DNA from: Blepharisma stoltei
Lineage: Eukaryota; Ciliophora; Heterotrichea; Heterotrichida; Blepharismidae
Length of the DNA: 64,000 nucleotides
Assembly: GCA_914767885.1 (NCBI GenBank)
Contig: CAJZBQ010000004.1
Span: forward strand, 969,001-1,033,000
Direction of reading: 5' to 3'
A program made the position numbers and the translations under genes. Each line of letters opens with the position of its first letter. Position 1 is the first letter of the stretch. The notes under the pieces are model-generated. The model did no database searches. It was not told where the DNA came from and saw nothing but the letters and a program-made list of their open reading frames with translations. Positions 42,003-52,795 of this stretch are shown piece by piece.

Positions 42003-42404
42003 TGCAATTGACGTTTTTTATTTATTAGACATTGCTGAATGGTAGATGTGTAATAGTTATTTTATTTGTGTTATGTATGACAAATAAAAAAATAATACAT
42101 CACTGTAAATTTTAAATTCGAGTTTGGACCTCAAAACTATTTTGTATTTAGACCTAATAAAATATTAATAATTCTTTTAAGAATAAAATGCTCGTTGAAT
42201 TTTTGTTTAAAATTAATAAAAATGCTAAATGCAATAAGAAACATAAGTCTATATTGCTAAATTTATTTATTATAAATTTCAACGATCAGCACTGGTAAAA
42301 TATATTTTTATATATGCTCCAGTGGACGAGAAATCAATTTTTATTATTTAAAAATATTAATAAGGTGCCTTAGTTCTACTTGATCATAATACTTTAGACA
42401 ATAT

Positions 42405-42645
42405 AAAATGGCAGTTAGGGGTAGAACATTGGTCCTACAGTTGAGCTTAGTGAGAGAAGTTCATGACTTCTTGAGGATTCTGACTTCAAGAGAATCACTA
42501 CACTGAGGATAGTTGGAGAGAGAGGTCAAAAGTGACTTGGATACATGGACAGTTTGACGGTTAGACCGGTTTTACATATCGCTGATCAGAGCTTCAATCC
42601 ATGCTAAGACCGCAAAAATCAGGACTTGGAAGATCAGCATTCTTA
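42405..42645 (+). mobile_element. SINE-like element C, copy 1
   Basis: GC-richer block sharing with copy 2 (43245) the order GGCAGTTAGGGGTAGAAC, CTTAGTGAGAGAAG, TCAAGAGAATCACT, GACAGTTTGACGGTTAGACCG and ATCCATGCTAAGACC. No ORF. Confidence 0.65.
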
Positions 42646-42748
42646 TTATCATTAACATAGACATTAATAATGCTTTAGATTAAAAGTATATATACTCTTA
42701 TGAATTAGAATATTTTAATTAAGGAAATAAGTTCATATTTTTGTTTTA

Positions 42749-43043
42749 CTCTCCCCTATAAAACAAGCAAAAAAAACTGTTTGCTCACAGAGGGGGTTAA
42801 TTCTTTTAAATTTTACTATATAAATATTAGTAATTTTTTTTCGAAATTTAAAAAATCCCATTTTAGACCAAATATTAATTTAATTTGTATAATTTAAGTT
42901 TTAAAATGCAAGCTGTTTAAAATTAAATATATCATTATATTTTTTCATCATAATTAAAAATCTTTTTGTTCCTTAGCGGAGAGTGATTTTACCTTAAAAA
43001 TCGAGATTTTTTTAATGGTTTTGATTATTTACGGAGGGAGTTA
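42749..43043 (+). mobile_element. MITE-type IES, copy 11, diverged, intergenic
   Basis: 295 bp, TTA direct repeats, hairpin left (AACAAGCAAAAA...GTTTGCTCACAGAG), right end TTACGGAGGGAG. Confidence 0.75.
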
Positions 43044-43244
43044 GAAGAATTTTTAATCCATTTTATTAACAATATTATAAATATTTAAACAAATTTAAAC
43101 AAATTTAATGAAGTAATTCTGATTTTCCAATAATAATAATAAAAATTTAATATAAATTATATTAGATAATTGGAATAGAGTATTTATTTTCTTAAAAAGT
43201 CTAAATAAGCAGAGTTCTTATTAAAAATAATTAGACAATTAAAA

Positions 43245-43470
43245 ATGTCAGTTAGGTAGGGTTCAGATCCTATACCGAACTCAGTGAGAGAAGCTAATGA
43301 ATTCTGAGAGTTTCAGCTCAAGAGAATGGGTTTAAACTGTGTCTGTGTAGATCAGAGAGGTCCTAAGGGGCTTGGGGACAGAAACAGCTTGACTTTTAGG
43401 CCAACCCACTACAGTTATTCAGAGCTGTGGTCCAAGCTGAGGCCAAGGAGTACGTCACTTGAAGAGTTAT
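43245..43470 (+). mobile_element. SINE-like element C, copy 2
   Basis: Matches copy 1. GTAGGGTTCAGATCCT near its start resembles a Pol III B box (GGTTCGANTCC), consistent with a tRNA-derived SINE. Confidence 0.65.
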
Positions 43471-43623
43471 CATAAATTTAAATTAAAAATAATTATTACC
43501 AAATTTACTTATTAAATAAATATCTAAATTAATTAATAATAATTGCTATAATACTAATTAGAAGTTACATCATGAAATACTAAATAAAATTATGAAAAAA
43601 TAAAAATTGTTCAGCATAATTTT

Positions 43624-44246
43624 ATAATTAAAATATGGCGTCTTCGTCTAGGTATGGCCTCCCGGCCATACAGCCTCCCGGCCATACAGCCTCCTGGTCA
43701 TACAGCCTCCCGGCCATACAGCCTCCCGGACATACAGCCTCCGACCCATATTTTAATTATATCCAGCAAGGTTTTCTAGCCCTGATAAGACGGCAATGCT
43801 AGGCAACTAATTCTAAAGGAGCGCAGAACCTAGTCCAAGTCTAATTCAGCGACTAGTTTTTTACCTCGAGGAAGAGGAGGGTTCAGATTTGGAAAGGACA
43901 AGCCCAGCGGAGTCTACAGGTAATACCTAGACCAATCGGGCAACTGCCTAGAGTGAAACTGGGCGTTACGTCCCAGGATCTGGACTCAACCCTTTTGCCG
44001 ACAGGCTACCAGAAATTCCATTTTTTGGAATTTCGGAATGCCAACCTCGTCAACTACAGCCTAAGGAGGCCGCACAAACCCGTAGTCTGCCCACTCAACA
44101 CTGGAGCCTTTTACAAGAGGCAAGGAGGAGGCCTCAGTACTCCCATCAGGTGTGGGAGGGAGGTCGCAAAGCGGATGAATCCCACAAGGGATCCTCGGTG
44201 ATTGCGTAACAATTAAGGGCACGAGCCCGTCTATATAAGTAAGTAA
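43624..44246 (+). mobile_element. SINE-like element D, full copy with 15-bp duplication
   Basis: 623 bp between perfect 15-bp direct repeats GTTCAGCATAATTTT (43609-43623 and 44247-44261). The 5' part holds a minisatellite of an 18-bp unit (CATACAGCCTCCCGGC...). The 3' end is TATATAAGTAAGTAAG. The body matches the copies in the LITAF gene and near 59010. Intergenic. Confidence 0.9.
43655..43745 (+). repeat. 18-bp minisatellite
   Basis: About five tandem units of the type GGCCATACAGCCTCCC inside the 5' part of the family D element; units differ at one or two bases. Confidence 0.85.
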
Positions 44247-44299
44247 GTTCAGCATAATTTTTTGCAGGAAAATCTTTTAATTAGCTTATTATTGTAGCA

Positions 44300-45561
44300 T
44301 TATTTAGTGAAGACGCCATTAGCTCCTTTCCAAACCCATCTGCTATTTTGCTTCTTTTCACTTTGAGATTTTATATCTTCAGAGTTCTTTTGTTTTTTCT
44401 GCGCTGAGGATCTTTCTTGTGAATGATTTATAATATTTCCTCTTATTTTGATTCTAACATCTGTTAAGTTTTTTGCTTCATTAATTCAGTTAAATCTTTC
44501 AGGCTTTTCTTCTTGTGGCTGAATTTTAATTTGTTCCTTATTTGTGTCTATTACGAATGCTTTAACTATTTTCTTTTTAAAAATTTTTTCATTTGAGTTT
44601 TTTGATTCTCTGCTTTCATCTACGATTTTATTCGGAGGAGTCTTGAAAAATGTGTTTTCTGATCCAGTAAATTCATCCTCTTCAATCTTATCTAACTCCC
44701 CCCCCCCCCTCCGTGAGCGAACAAAACCATTAGAAAAATCGCCATTTTTTGACCAAAAACCCACCCTCCGTGAGTGAACAAAAATTTTTTTAATAGAAAA
44801 AAATTTTAATGGAAAAAAATTTTGATATATAAGTGATAATTAGTATAATGAAATCTAGAGCTAATTCTGTTTAATTTTAAACAAATTGCGTTTTAAAACA
44901 TAAATTTTGCAAATTAAATTAATATTTGCTTCCCAATTTTTGCAAATTAGGATTGTTTTAAATTTCGAAAAAAATATTTTTTATAAAATTTATATATAAA
45001 TTTTTTTTAAAAAAAAAAATTAACCCCCCTCCGTGAGCGAACAAAATTTTTTTGTTCGCTCACGGAGGGGGGGGGGGAGTAAAGGTTTTTTAGCGTTCTT
45101 ACATTTAGCTTCAAAGTACTGACTCTAGCAGTTCTTCGCTGCTTTCTTTCCCCAAAAACCTTATCTATGCGATTGAAATCAAGATCTTCTTTCTTTGATA
45201 TTGGATTTTGAGTGATGAGTAGTAAATTTTCTTGGCTTTTATAATTTGGCTCTTTTATTGAAACAAGCGTTTTAAAAGTTTTCGAATTTGAAACTGAAAA
45301 ATTTGTTTTCTCAAAACTACTTATGCAGTCTGGAGATAAACTGGGAGTATACGATTTTTTTAAAAGTGCGTCGAGATTTCTTTCGGATTTAACACTTGCT
45401 AATGCGCCCTCAGTGGTATACTCGCTAATTTTTTTGATTTCCTTTTTATCTTCATTTGAATATATTTTTATTCTTTGAGATTCATTGATAGTATTCTTAA
45501 CTGGTTGTGATAGTTTTCTTATAGCAGATCTAATTCTCACATAAGAGTGGTCTCGGTTCAT
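44300..45561 (-). CDS. Disordered basic protein with IES and a one-base frame problem
   Basis: Starts MNRDHSYVRIRSAIRKLSQP at 45561 and ends SRWVWKGANGVFTK with TAA at 44300-44302; one TGA=Trp near 44484. It is a paralogue of 41070-42002 (shared SVSNSKTFKTLVSIKE, STLKLN, VRIKIRG, RWVWKGANG). MITE copy 12 (44695-45081) interrupts it. Exact TAA-to-TAA excision leaves the frame one base off: the upstream run CTAAAAAACC needs a seventh A to give TLKKPLDKIEEDEF, which aligns with the paralogue. Either a homopolymer sequence error or a recent frameshift. About 290 aa if intact. Confidence 0.7.
44695..45081 (-). mobile_element. MITE-type IES, copy 12, intact
   Basis: 387 bp, TAA direct repeats, motif pair left and hairpin right. 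Nearly identical to copy 1 (7401-7794) apart from homopolymer lengths and one or two bases. Confidence 0.92.
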
Positions 45562-45615
45562 CTTCTTATTGCTTATATTTATAAACGGATACCATTTTGA
45601 TTAAATTAATGTTTA

Positions 45616-47535
45616 CTATTTAACTGACTGATTTTCGTTGCTTTCAGCTAGAATTCTTTCTAATTCTTCTTTATTTTCGTTTAATATTTCGACAAGATCT
45701 TTAAATTTCGGGAGGAGTGTTTCCATTGGACTTATAAAAGGCTCAATTAAGTACGTTACAAAATTCAATTGTGCCTTTTCCACAATGACATTATCTCGAT
45801 TACATGTAGGAGATATTGGAATTCCCAGTTCTTTTTCTTTATCTCCCTGCATGAAAAATTCTTGGTTAATTAATTCAGTTCATTTCTTGCTTATTTCAAA
45901 AGGTCGAAATGCGTTGCTTAGGTCACAAAAATGCATAAGAAGCTCCATAGAAGCATATTTCCCTTCTTCAGAAAATACTTTTCCTGAATCAATTAAGCCT
46001 TGAAAATTATTTAAATGCTCAAAATGCTTGCTCATATCCGTGGCAAGGACTAAATCAATTATTTTTTTTCTGAATAATTTTTGTAAATTTTCTTCCATAT
46101 TTATAAAAATATTCATGCTTGGCTTCATGGTCAAATTAAAAGCTGAAGATATATGGAAATTTTCTAAAACTGCTTTATCATTGTACAGCATTGCTAACTT
46201 ATGCTGAGTATTAACTAAAAATGCGTTTGTTAACCCTGGATGCTGATAATCATGAATTGCAGCACTTATATAGCAAATAGCAACTTCTGCAGGTGAAAAG
46301 TTGCAGATTTCTTTGGCTCCACAGCTATTTATCATATAATGAAAAGCTTGCACAACGTCTGCTGCGTGTGTTGAGTTATGATAAGGATTTTCAGCTTTAT
46401 ATCCAGACTGTATTCTTAAAATCAATTTTTTAAATTGCTGTTGTGGAATGTTTAAAGGGACAAAAACTAATTTTGTTAGGGAAATATTTGCCATTATTTT
46501 TTTTTAAAAAGATAATTTAATTATAAAAAAAGGCTTAGCCATTTAAAGTATTGAAAAAGTCGAATTTATTAAAAAGATGATTCATAATAATTTGAAGGCT
46601 GTTTTGGCCATTTTCTTCTGAAAATTTAAAAATATCAAATTCAATTTTTTCAAGCTCCTCAAGATCTTGGCTACCAGTATGAATAGATGGCTCTGGAATA
46701 ATATCTTGAGGATCTATTGGGCGAGCTGTCTCATCTAATTTCAAGCTGAAATTTCAGCCAATTAAGCTTATAGCTTCATCTTTTTTGTCATCTATTTTTT
46801 CTTCTTGATCAATTATTTCATAAGAATGTCTACATGTGGATCTCAAATATAAGTCTATTTCATTCATCAGCTCTTTATCATTAGTGTTTGATGCCATTTT
46901 CATTGCTTTACTCATTATTTCCGCAATTTTTTCTGAATTTAGAGGACTTGAATCTTCTATCGAGCTAGGCGATCTTTGATTATTTCTTATTGGAACCAGC
47001 ATATCATATAAAGCTATATCAGTCAAAGTTAGCTTAAAAACGAAAAAAATCCCTTTAATTCCATGTCTGTGCCTTATATTAGGTCCTAACAATTGGCTTA
47101 AATATTTTTAAAAATAAATTATTATATAACCATCAAAATTTGTTAAAGCATTTAATAAAATAGTTTTCAATTAATATTTTTTCGTATCATATGAATATTT
47201 ATGTGAAAAGCTAATTTCTAAAACTTTGAAAAAGACGACGCTAATTGGCATATACTAATTACCAGACAAACTATTGTAGCAATGATATTTAGAAGCTTTG
47301 GAGTGGTAAAAGTAATTGACTAAATGTAAAATACTTTGAAATTCGATTGAATGTGATAACAAAATAGAAGGCTGATTATTATCAATAATGATAATTCAAT
47401 ACAGTTTAAAGCCAAAACTCCATCATCATTTATTGCTTCCTCAAAAGATGCTCATATTACAACAACGATTGTGTAGCACAGATAAAGAAGTTTAAGCATT
47501 GTCCTGATTAATCTGATGATTAGTGCAGATTTCAT
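45616..47535 (-). CDS. Membrane-anchored cyclic-nucleotide phosphodiesterase
   Basis: ATG at 47535 (MKSALIIRLIRTMLKLLYLC). N-terminal part has at least three hydrophobic segments (LYLCYTIVVVIWASF, IELSLLIIISLLFCYHI, LNIIATIVCLVISICQL), so it is membrane-bound. The C-terminal PDE catalytic domain shows YHNSTHAADVVQ, SAAIHDYQHPGLTNAFLV and the metal-site LATDMSKHFEHLN and HFCDLSNAFRPFEI. It hydrolyses cAMP or cGMP; specificity cannot be told. Interruptions: 15-nt intron 47320-47334, a 14-nt gap 47211-47224, a 72-bp IES 47105-47176, a 49-bp IES 46497-46545, and TGA=Trp codons near 46752 and 45878. Ends ESNENQSVK. It neighbours the cyclase and channel genes. Confidence 0.85.
46497..46545. other. 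Small TA-bounded IES, about 49 bp
   Basis: Contains in-frame stops. Joining the flanking TAs gives FFNTLMANISLTKLV in frame within the PDE gene. Confidence 0.55.
47105..47176. other. Small TA-bounded IES, 72 bp
   Basis: AT-rich with stops in all frames. Removal gives YDTKKYLSQLLGPNIRHRHG in the PDE gene. Same size as the insert at 156-226. Confidence 0.65.
47211..47224 (-). other. Possible 14-nt intron or local indel
   Basis: GTTTTAGAAATTAG on the minus strand. Removing it joins ASSFSN to FSHKYSYDTKK and sets the frame needed downstream. It is one base shorter than the other introns, so an indel nearby is an alternative. Confidence 0.4.
47320..47334 (-). other. 15-nt intron
   Basis: GTATTTTACATTTAG on the minus strand in the PDE gene, between HIQSNFK and SITFTTPK. 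Confidence 0.85.
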
Positions 47536-48718
47536 ATTAATTTTTTTATATTTCTCAAATTAAAGTGCCATTAAAATTGGAAGATCGTCCTCAATATTTG
47601 AATAATTATAAAAATGGCTTTGAAAGCATAATCTTTGAACTATCTATCACAGCATAATAAAAGTTGTTTGTTTTATAAGACGCATTTTAGTGATATTTAA
47701 TTAAATTTTAATTAAGCATTTTTGCTATTGGAAAAATTAAATAGGCTGAATATACAAAAGAGTTACTGTGATAAAAAACAAAAATAATTGCAATTATTCT
47801 TATTTTAATGAGCCTTGCAAGTAAATTTATTTAATTTAATCAAATTAGTTATTATCTTAAAATATATCAAATTGCTTAATCATACTCATTTCCACTTATT
47901 ATATACAAACTGACAACGATCTTATTATTCTTCTGATTTAAATAACTGAATAAATTATAGCTATGCAGTTACAATCTGCAAATTAAATATACACTATCAA
48001 ATTGTAGTGCTTACAGAAAAAGCTGCTAAATATAGTTCCTTTGCTTAATAGATTGCTAATGGCTATCCAGTTTAATTTTCAAAATAAATTTATCCTTTGT
48101 CATATTTTTGTAGGTGAAAATTTAAATAAGAAATCTCTGTTTATAGCTTTGAAATACCTAATCAGACTTATATGAATTTCGCCTATACTGCCGATATGTG
48201 CCGAAAGTTGAGAGCACTTCCTCTCAAGTTGGTTTGACCAACTTAGGTTGGCCAAACCAGCAGGAGAGGAAAACTCCCAAAACTTTCTGGATGGTTTGGC
48301 AAACCTAAGTTGGTCAAACCAACTTGAGAGGAAGCGCTCTCAGCTTTCGGCACATATCGGACAATATAGGCGAAATACCTATAGACTATTTAGGCAAAAT
48401 GTTCTGAACTATATCATTCTTGCTATTATGATGCTTCCACGTAGTGATCTATTATGATACTAAAAGGCTATTATAGTCTGCTGTAAAAATTATGTGAGCT
48501 TAAAGGCTAAAATAGAGCCTGAAAATCATTTTTACTCTTGATAAATTTTAATTAATATAAATAATTATATACAAACTCGGCTTAAATCACAATTATAACA
48601 AACGCTGAGCTTTAATTGGTTGCATTCTAAAATAATCTTTGTGTTAATTATAACATATCATCAAGAAAAAATCTAGGAAATTCTGAATGCTCTCTAATTA
48701 AAATAAAACTTAATAGCT
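47536..48718. other. Intergenic with a long palindrome
   Basis: Divergent 5' ends of the PDE and channel genes. No frame found. The main structure is the palindrome at 48176-48376. Confidence 0.5.
48176..48376. repeat. 201-bp palindromic element F
   Basis: Arms of about 85 bp, near-perfect: ATTTCGCCTATACTGCCGAT...CCTCTCAAGTTGGTTTGACC and its reverse complement ending GGCGAAAT, around a core of about 30 bp. In its AT-rich surroundings it is strikingly GC-rich. Probably a foldback MITE or IES in intergenic DNA. Confidence 0.85.
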
Positions 48719-51700
48719 ATGACGGTAAAATTCAATTAGGATTTCGAAATTAGCATTCCAAGAATACATATTGTGCAAAGCTTTTCTGATGACATTTCTC
48801 AGCAAAGCAGCAATGAAAGCACAGAAAATAAATCTCAGCATCGACATAATGTCAGTGTCGCTGATTCTGAAGAAAAGCCTATGCTTGAATCAGATAATAT
48901 GAATTCGACTGAAAGAAATAGAGTTTTAATTCGGAGTGTCCCTGTCCCTGACTCTCCTTATAATGATGTATGAAAGCGTGCACGATTCAAATTGCAAGTA
49001 ATTTTTATCTTATCTTCCCCCTCCGTGAGCGAACAAAACCATTAGAAAAATGGTATTTTTTTCCCAAAAACCCATCCTCCATGAGCAAAAATATTTTTAT
49101 GAAAAAAAAAAAATTGATATGTATAATAATTATTATAAGAAATCTCTAGCTAATTCTGCTTAATTTTAAACAGCTTGCATTTTAAATATAAAGTTTGCAA
49201 ATTGATTTAATTTTGCTTCTCAATTTTTATATTAAAAACAAAAATTAGCCCCTCTGTGGGCCAAAAAAATTGTGTTCTCTCACGGAGGGAGCGTGTAAGA
49301 GCTTTATCTAAGCATGTGCATTTATACGGACATCTATCTTCTCCAAAAATAACTGATAGAATATGCTATTTGCATTATTTTTTTGGTTTTATTCAAGATA
49401 ATAACAAACATATTTTGTGTTGAAAACAATTATTGCTTTTAGAAATATACCAAGAAAAGCACGAGATAAATATAGTATTCTCAATAGAGCCAGAAATTAA
49501 GGGGACTTTTACTATGGAAGTTCAGGTAAAAGAACCACTACCGTTTTTGATTATTCATCCAAATATCAAAGCAAAAATTATATGAAATATAATTATAGCG
49601 ATTTGCTTAATTTATTGTGTTACAATAATGCCGTTTTCTATGGCATTTTATGAGACTAATGGCTATGATGTGTGATTCTTTATTGATATGACGTTGAATG
49701 GGCTGTTTTTTATAGATATACTAGTACAGTTTTGTAGCGCATACTATGATGAAGATGGAACACTTGTGACATCAAGATTTATTCTTTCTAATTAAAATAG
49801 CTTATCAACATAAAAATATAAATTTCTATTTTATTTCAAAAACGGCTAATGACTAAACAATTTTTAACTTCCCCTCCTGAGGAGTTGATTTTTTTTAAAA
49901 AATTTATATATAAATGCATTGTAAATTTTTTTTTCAAAATTTAAAAAATTCCAATTCACAGCATTTGGAAAGCAAATATTAATTTAATTTGTAAAGTTTA
50001 CGTTTTAAAATACAGCTGTTTAAATTCACCAGAATTAGCTAGATATTTCATTACACTTATTATCACTTATATATCATAATATTTTTCTAAAATTTTTATA
50101 TATTAAAACAATTTTTTGTTCGGTGGCGGAGAGTGGGTTTTGAGCGAAAAATAGCGTTTCTCCAATGCTTTTGTTCGCTCATTGAGGGGGACTAAGAAAG
50201 CCACCCTCTTTTGTATAAAATTATTCTGAAATATTTGCTGGGTTGATTTGCTATAGATGCTGTTTCTTGCATTCCATTTGGATTATTAGGAGTTGGTAGC
50301 CAATCTGGAACCTCAAGCCATAATAGTATGATAAAGCTTCTACGGCTCCCAAAATTATACCGTTTAGCAAGAATTACAAGATTAGCTAAAATGATGAAGC
50401 ATTACAAACACAATTATATTTTTGAAATGCTTCAAGACTTTTTAAGCATAAAGCATACCGAAATGCGCTTGTTTAAATCATTTTTTACTATCATGCTTTG
50501 TGTACATATTATGGCCTGTGTATGATATTATTCTGCAAAAATCCAAGGATTTGACCCTGATACATGGGTGAGTAGATGTGGTTATCTGGATTCTGATATT
50601 TCTACGCTTTATATTACATCAATCTATTGAGCAATAGCAACAGTTTGCAGTATAGCCCAGGCCTCTTTTTCTCCAGAAATCAATTGGGGAGTAAATTTTG
50701 CATGCATTTGTTGGTAAAATCAGCTCCCCGATTAAGGTCTGAAGACATAAGAATAGCCCAAGCCAAAAGGAGGCTCAGGAAATATAGGATATGGAGATAT
50801 TACAGCAGTAACGGATTTAGAAATGATTCTCTGTATTTGTTGGATGTTTTCGGGGCTTTATTTTGTATCATTTACTGTTGGGAGCTTACTTCCATTTAAA
50901 ATTTTTTTATATTAAAATTATATTTAAAAACATTTTTTATAATTTTAATTCAAATTTCGAGAATACTAATGTTTAATAATGAAATTTAGAATTTTATAGA
51001 AATCAACTAGAATTCTAATTATTAATTATATAGAAAAAAGTATATTAGAAATTTTTGGTCTCTCTCAAAGGGGTTAATTTTATCAAAAATAGGATTTTTT
51101 CTTATTATTTTGCTCCCTTTTGAAGGGGAAGAGCTAGCATCAATGCTTGATGGACTCAACACAAAAGAAAATGTTCTTAACAATAAATTAGCAGTTATTG
51201 ATGAATTTGCTATCGAGACCAAACTCAACAAAAAGCTTAAATATAAATTACGGCATGCATTAAAATATTCTACAGAAAAAACTGGATTTTCTTGAATAGA
51301 TAAAAATAGTATATTCAATGAACTTCCTAATTTCCCCCCTTCCATAGCAAGCATATTTTTTTGCTATCAGTATATTTTTAAGAAAAATAAATTTAATTTA
51401 AAAAAATTTATATAAACGTTTTTATCAAAAAAAAATTTTTGCTTACTGATGGAAGGTGAATACTTTTCCACAAAAAAAAAAGTTTTTATCCAATGCTTTT
51501 GCTCGTTCCCCATTGAGGGGAAGTAAGCATCTCCGATATGAAGTAGCGCTTGCCATGCACCATGGAGCTGTAAGAGACCTAATACTTTTTCAAGATAAAG
51601 ACCCAGTAATTGTTGCTTACATTGTACCATTTCTTCAGCCTATGTTTGTGAATTTTAAGGATTTTATTTACCAAAAAGACGAGTTCGCTGAAGAAATTTA

Positions 51701-52656
51701 TTTTTTGACAAGGGGACGTGTAAGCTATATTTATTGAGACCAAGCTGTTGTATATTCTGCGCAGATAGGAACTTATTTTGGAGATATCGAAGTAGTGTAT
51801 CATATCCCTAGAAAATATAGCGCCAAAGCTGTGAGAAGTTCTGAGTTATTAATTATGGGCAAAAGCCTAATAAATACAGTGAGAAGGGAATTTCCAGGGA
51901 TGTGGGACGAAATGACTCAAACTGCTGAAGAACGAGATGCATTAAATGAAAAAACTATTCTTGAAATTAAAGAATGCAACTCCATGTCAAAAGAAGGAAA
52001 ATTATTTATGATTGATCCTGCGAATTTTAAAGATAAAATTGAAAAAAAATTAAAAATTAAAAAGGCTGAAGACATTCAAAAAAGAATCACTGAAATTGGA
52101 TTTCATAGAGTCTCTAAATACCCCTTCTTGAACGAACTCATTGGACGATCCCTATTTTTTGGTGAAAGCCCATCCTTAAAGAACAAAGAAAAAATTTTTT
52201 TGAAAAAATATATTTTTATTAATAGTGATAATTATTTAAATGAATTTCTAGCTAGTTCTCTCTTTAATTTTAATACAAATTGCATTTTTAAAACATAAAT
52301 TTAAAAATTAAATTAATATTTGCTTTAAAATTGGGAAAAATTTCACTATAATATTTATGTAACCTCATTCCGTGAACGAACAAAATTATTTTGTTCGCTC
52401 ACAAGGAAGGAGCAAACAAAAGAAATTAACCTTTGGAGATCTTTATGACAAATTGGAAAATGCGCAAGCTTATTTGGGAAATCTGGAGAAGTATGTGATG
52501 GATTATTCGAGGCTTTCAGGATTAACTGTAGGTCATTCGCCATTACCTCGAAGAAAAAAATCTCAGAGAGATTCTATTGGTGATCATTATTCATATTTCG
52601 AGTCAGACGAAGAAAGCTTTATTGAAGATACAACTTTGTCTTTAGCCCCAGAGTAG
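48719..52656 (+). CDS. Six-TM K+ channel with cyclic-nucleotide-binding domain
   Basis: Voltage-gated type channel of the EAG/HCN/CNG superfamily. A 15-nt intron follows the second codon (48725-48739). An acidic N-terminus is followed by S1 (KEPLPFLIIHPNIKAKIIW), S2 (VWFFIDMTLNGLFFIDILVQ), S3 (YLLGWFAIDAVSCIPFGLL) and S4 (RLPKLYRLARITRLAKMMK). The pore reads TVCSIGYGDITAV once a 132-bp IES is removed, the K+-selective filter. Then S6, C-linker (GSLASMLDGLNTKENVLNNK) and CNBD (AEEIYFLTRGRVSYIYWDQ, IGTYFGDIEVV). Ends TTLSLAPE, TAG at 52654-52656. Inserts: 49013-49297, 49867-50194, 50655-50786, 50889-51136, 51330-51525, 52117-52414. The S2-S3 junction (49790-50197) is not fully resolved; a further small insert is likely there. 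Confidence 0.88.
48725..48739 (+). other. 15-nt intron
   Basis: GTAAAATTCAATTAG right after the second codon (ATG ACG) of the channel gene; contains an in-frame TAG. Confidence 0.85.
49013..49297 (-). mobile_element. MITE-type IES, copy 13
   Basis: 285 bp, motif pair left, hairpin right (decayed). TA-to-TA removal gives LQVIFILRALSKHVHLYG in frame. Confidence 0.8.
49867..50194 (+). mobile_element. MITE-type IES, copy 14, with unresolved left neighbour
   Basis: 328 bp, TAA direct repeats, ends CTTCCCCTCC and GAGGGGGAC. The coding frame already stops at 49793 (FILSN) before this element, and joining at TA gives TAA in the downstream frame. A second small insert at about 49791-49866 or a base error must be involved. 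Confidence 0.65.
50655..50786. mobile_element. IES inside the K+ selectivity filter
   Basis: 132 bp between ATA repeats. It separates TVCSI from GYGDITAV; joining TA to TA recreates the filter exactly. No MITE motif; blocks TATAGCCCAGGCC and AATAGCCCAAGCC near the two ends are similar in direct orientation. Confidence 0.9.
50889..51136 (+). mobile_element. MITE-type IES, copy 15, degenerate
   Basis: 248 bp, TTA/CTA flanks, ends CTTCC and GGGGAAGAG. Removal gives VGSLASMLDGLN in the C-linker. Confidence 0.8.
51330..51525 (+). mobile_element. MITE-type IES, copy 16
   Basis: 196 bp, TAA direct repeats, hairpin left (ATAGCAAGCATATTTTTTTGCTAT). Removal gives FNELPKHLRYEVALAMH, the conserved LPxxLR of the C-linker. 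Confidence 0.85.
52117..52414 (-). mobile_element. MITE-type IES, copy 17, TAA/CAA flanks
   Basis: 298 bp, diverged motif pair left (TTCTTGAACGAACTCATTGG), hairpin right (TTCCGTGAACGAACAAAA). The left flank is TAA, the right flank CAA. Removal gives HRVSKQKKLTFGDLYDKL in frame. Confidence 0.75.
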
Positions 52657-52795
52657 TTTCCTTTCTAAACAGTTTTCACAAATTCGCAGAAAATGTATTG
52701 ATCCATGATATTTTTATGGGCCTTAAATTAAATTTTATATTAATTCCCTTTGCATAAATTTTATTTTGTTTTACAATTATCTTTGATGGATGATC

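Larger units (their letters stand above)
42003..44299. other. Intergenic, filled with repeats
   Basis: No gene seen. It contains two copies of SINE-like family C (42405-42640, 43245-43470), MITE copy 11 (42749-43043) and a full SINE-like family D element (43624-44246). Confidence 0.6.

Noticed and set aside
43953-44255. ORFs of 82 and 64 aa within SINE-like D
   Set aside because: GC-rich repeat without codon bias; not conserved in frame in the copies at 26267 and 59010.
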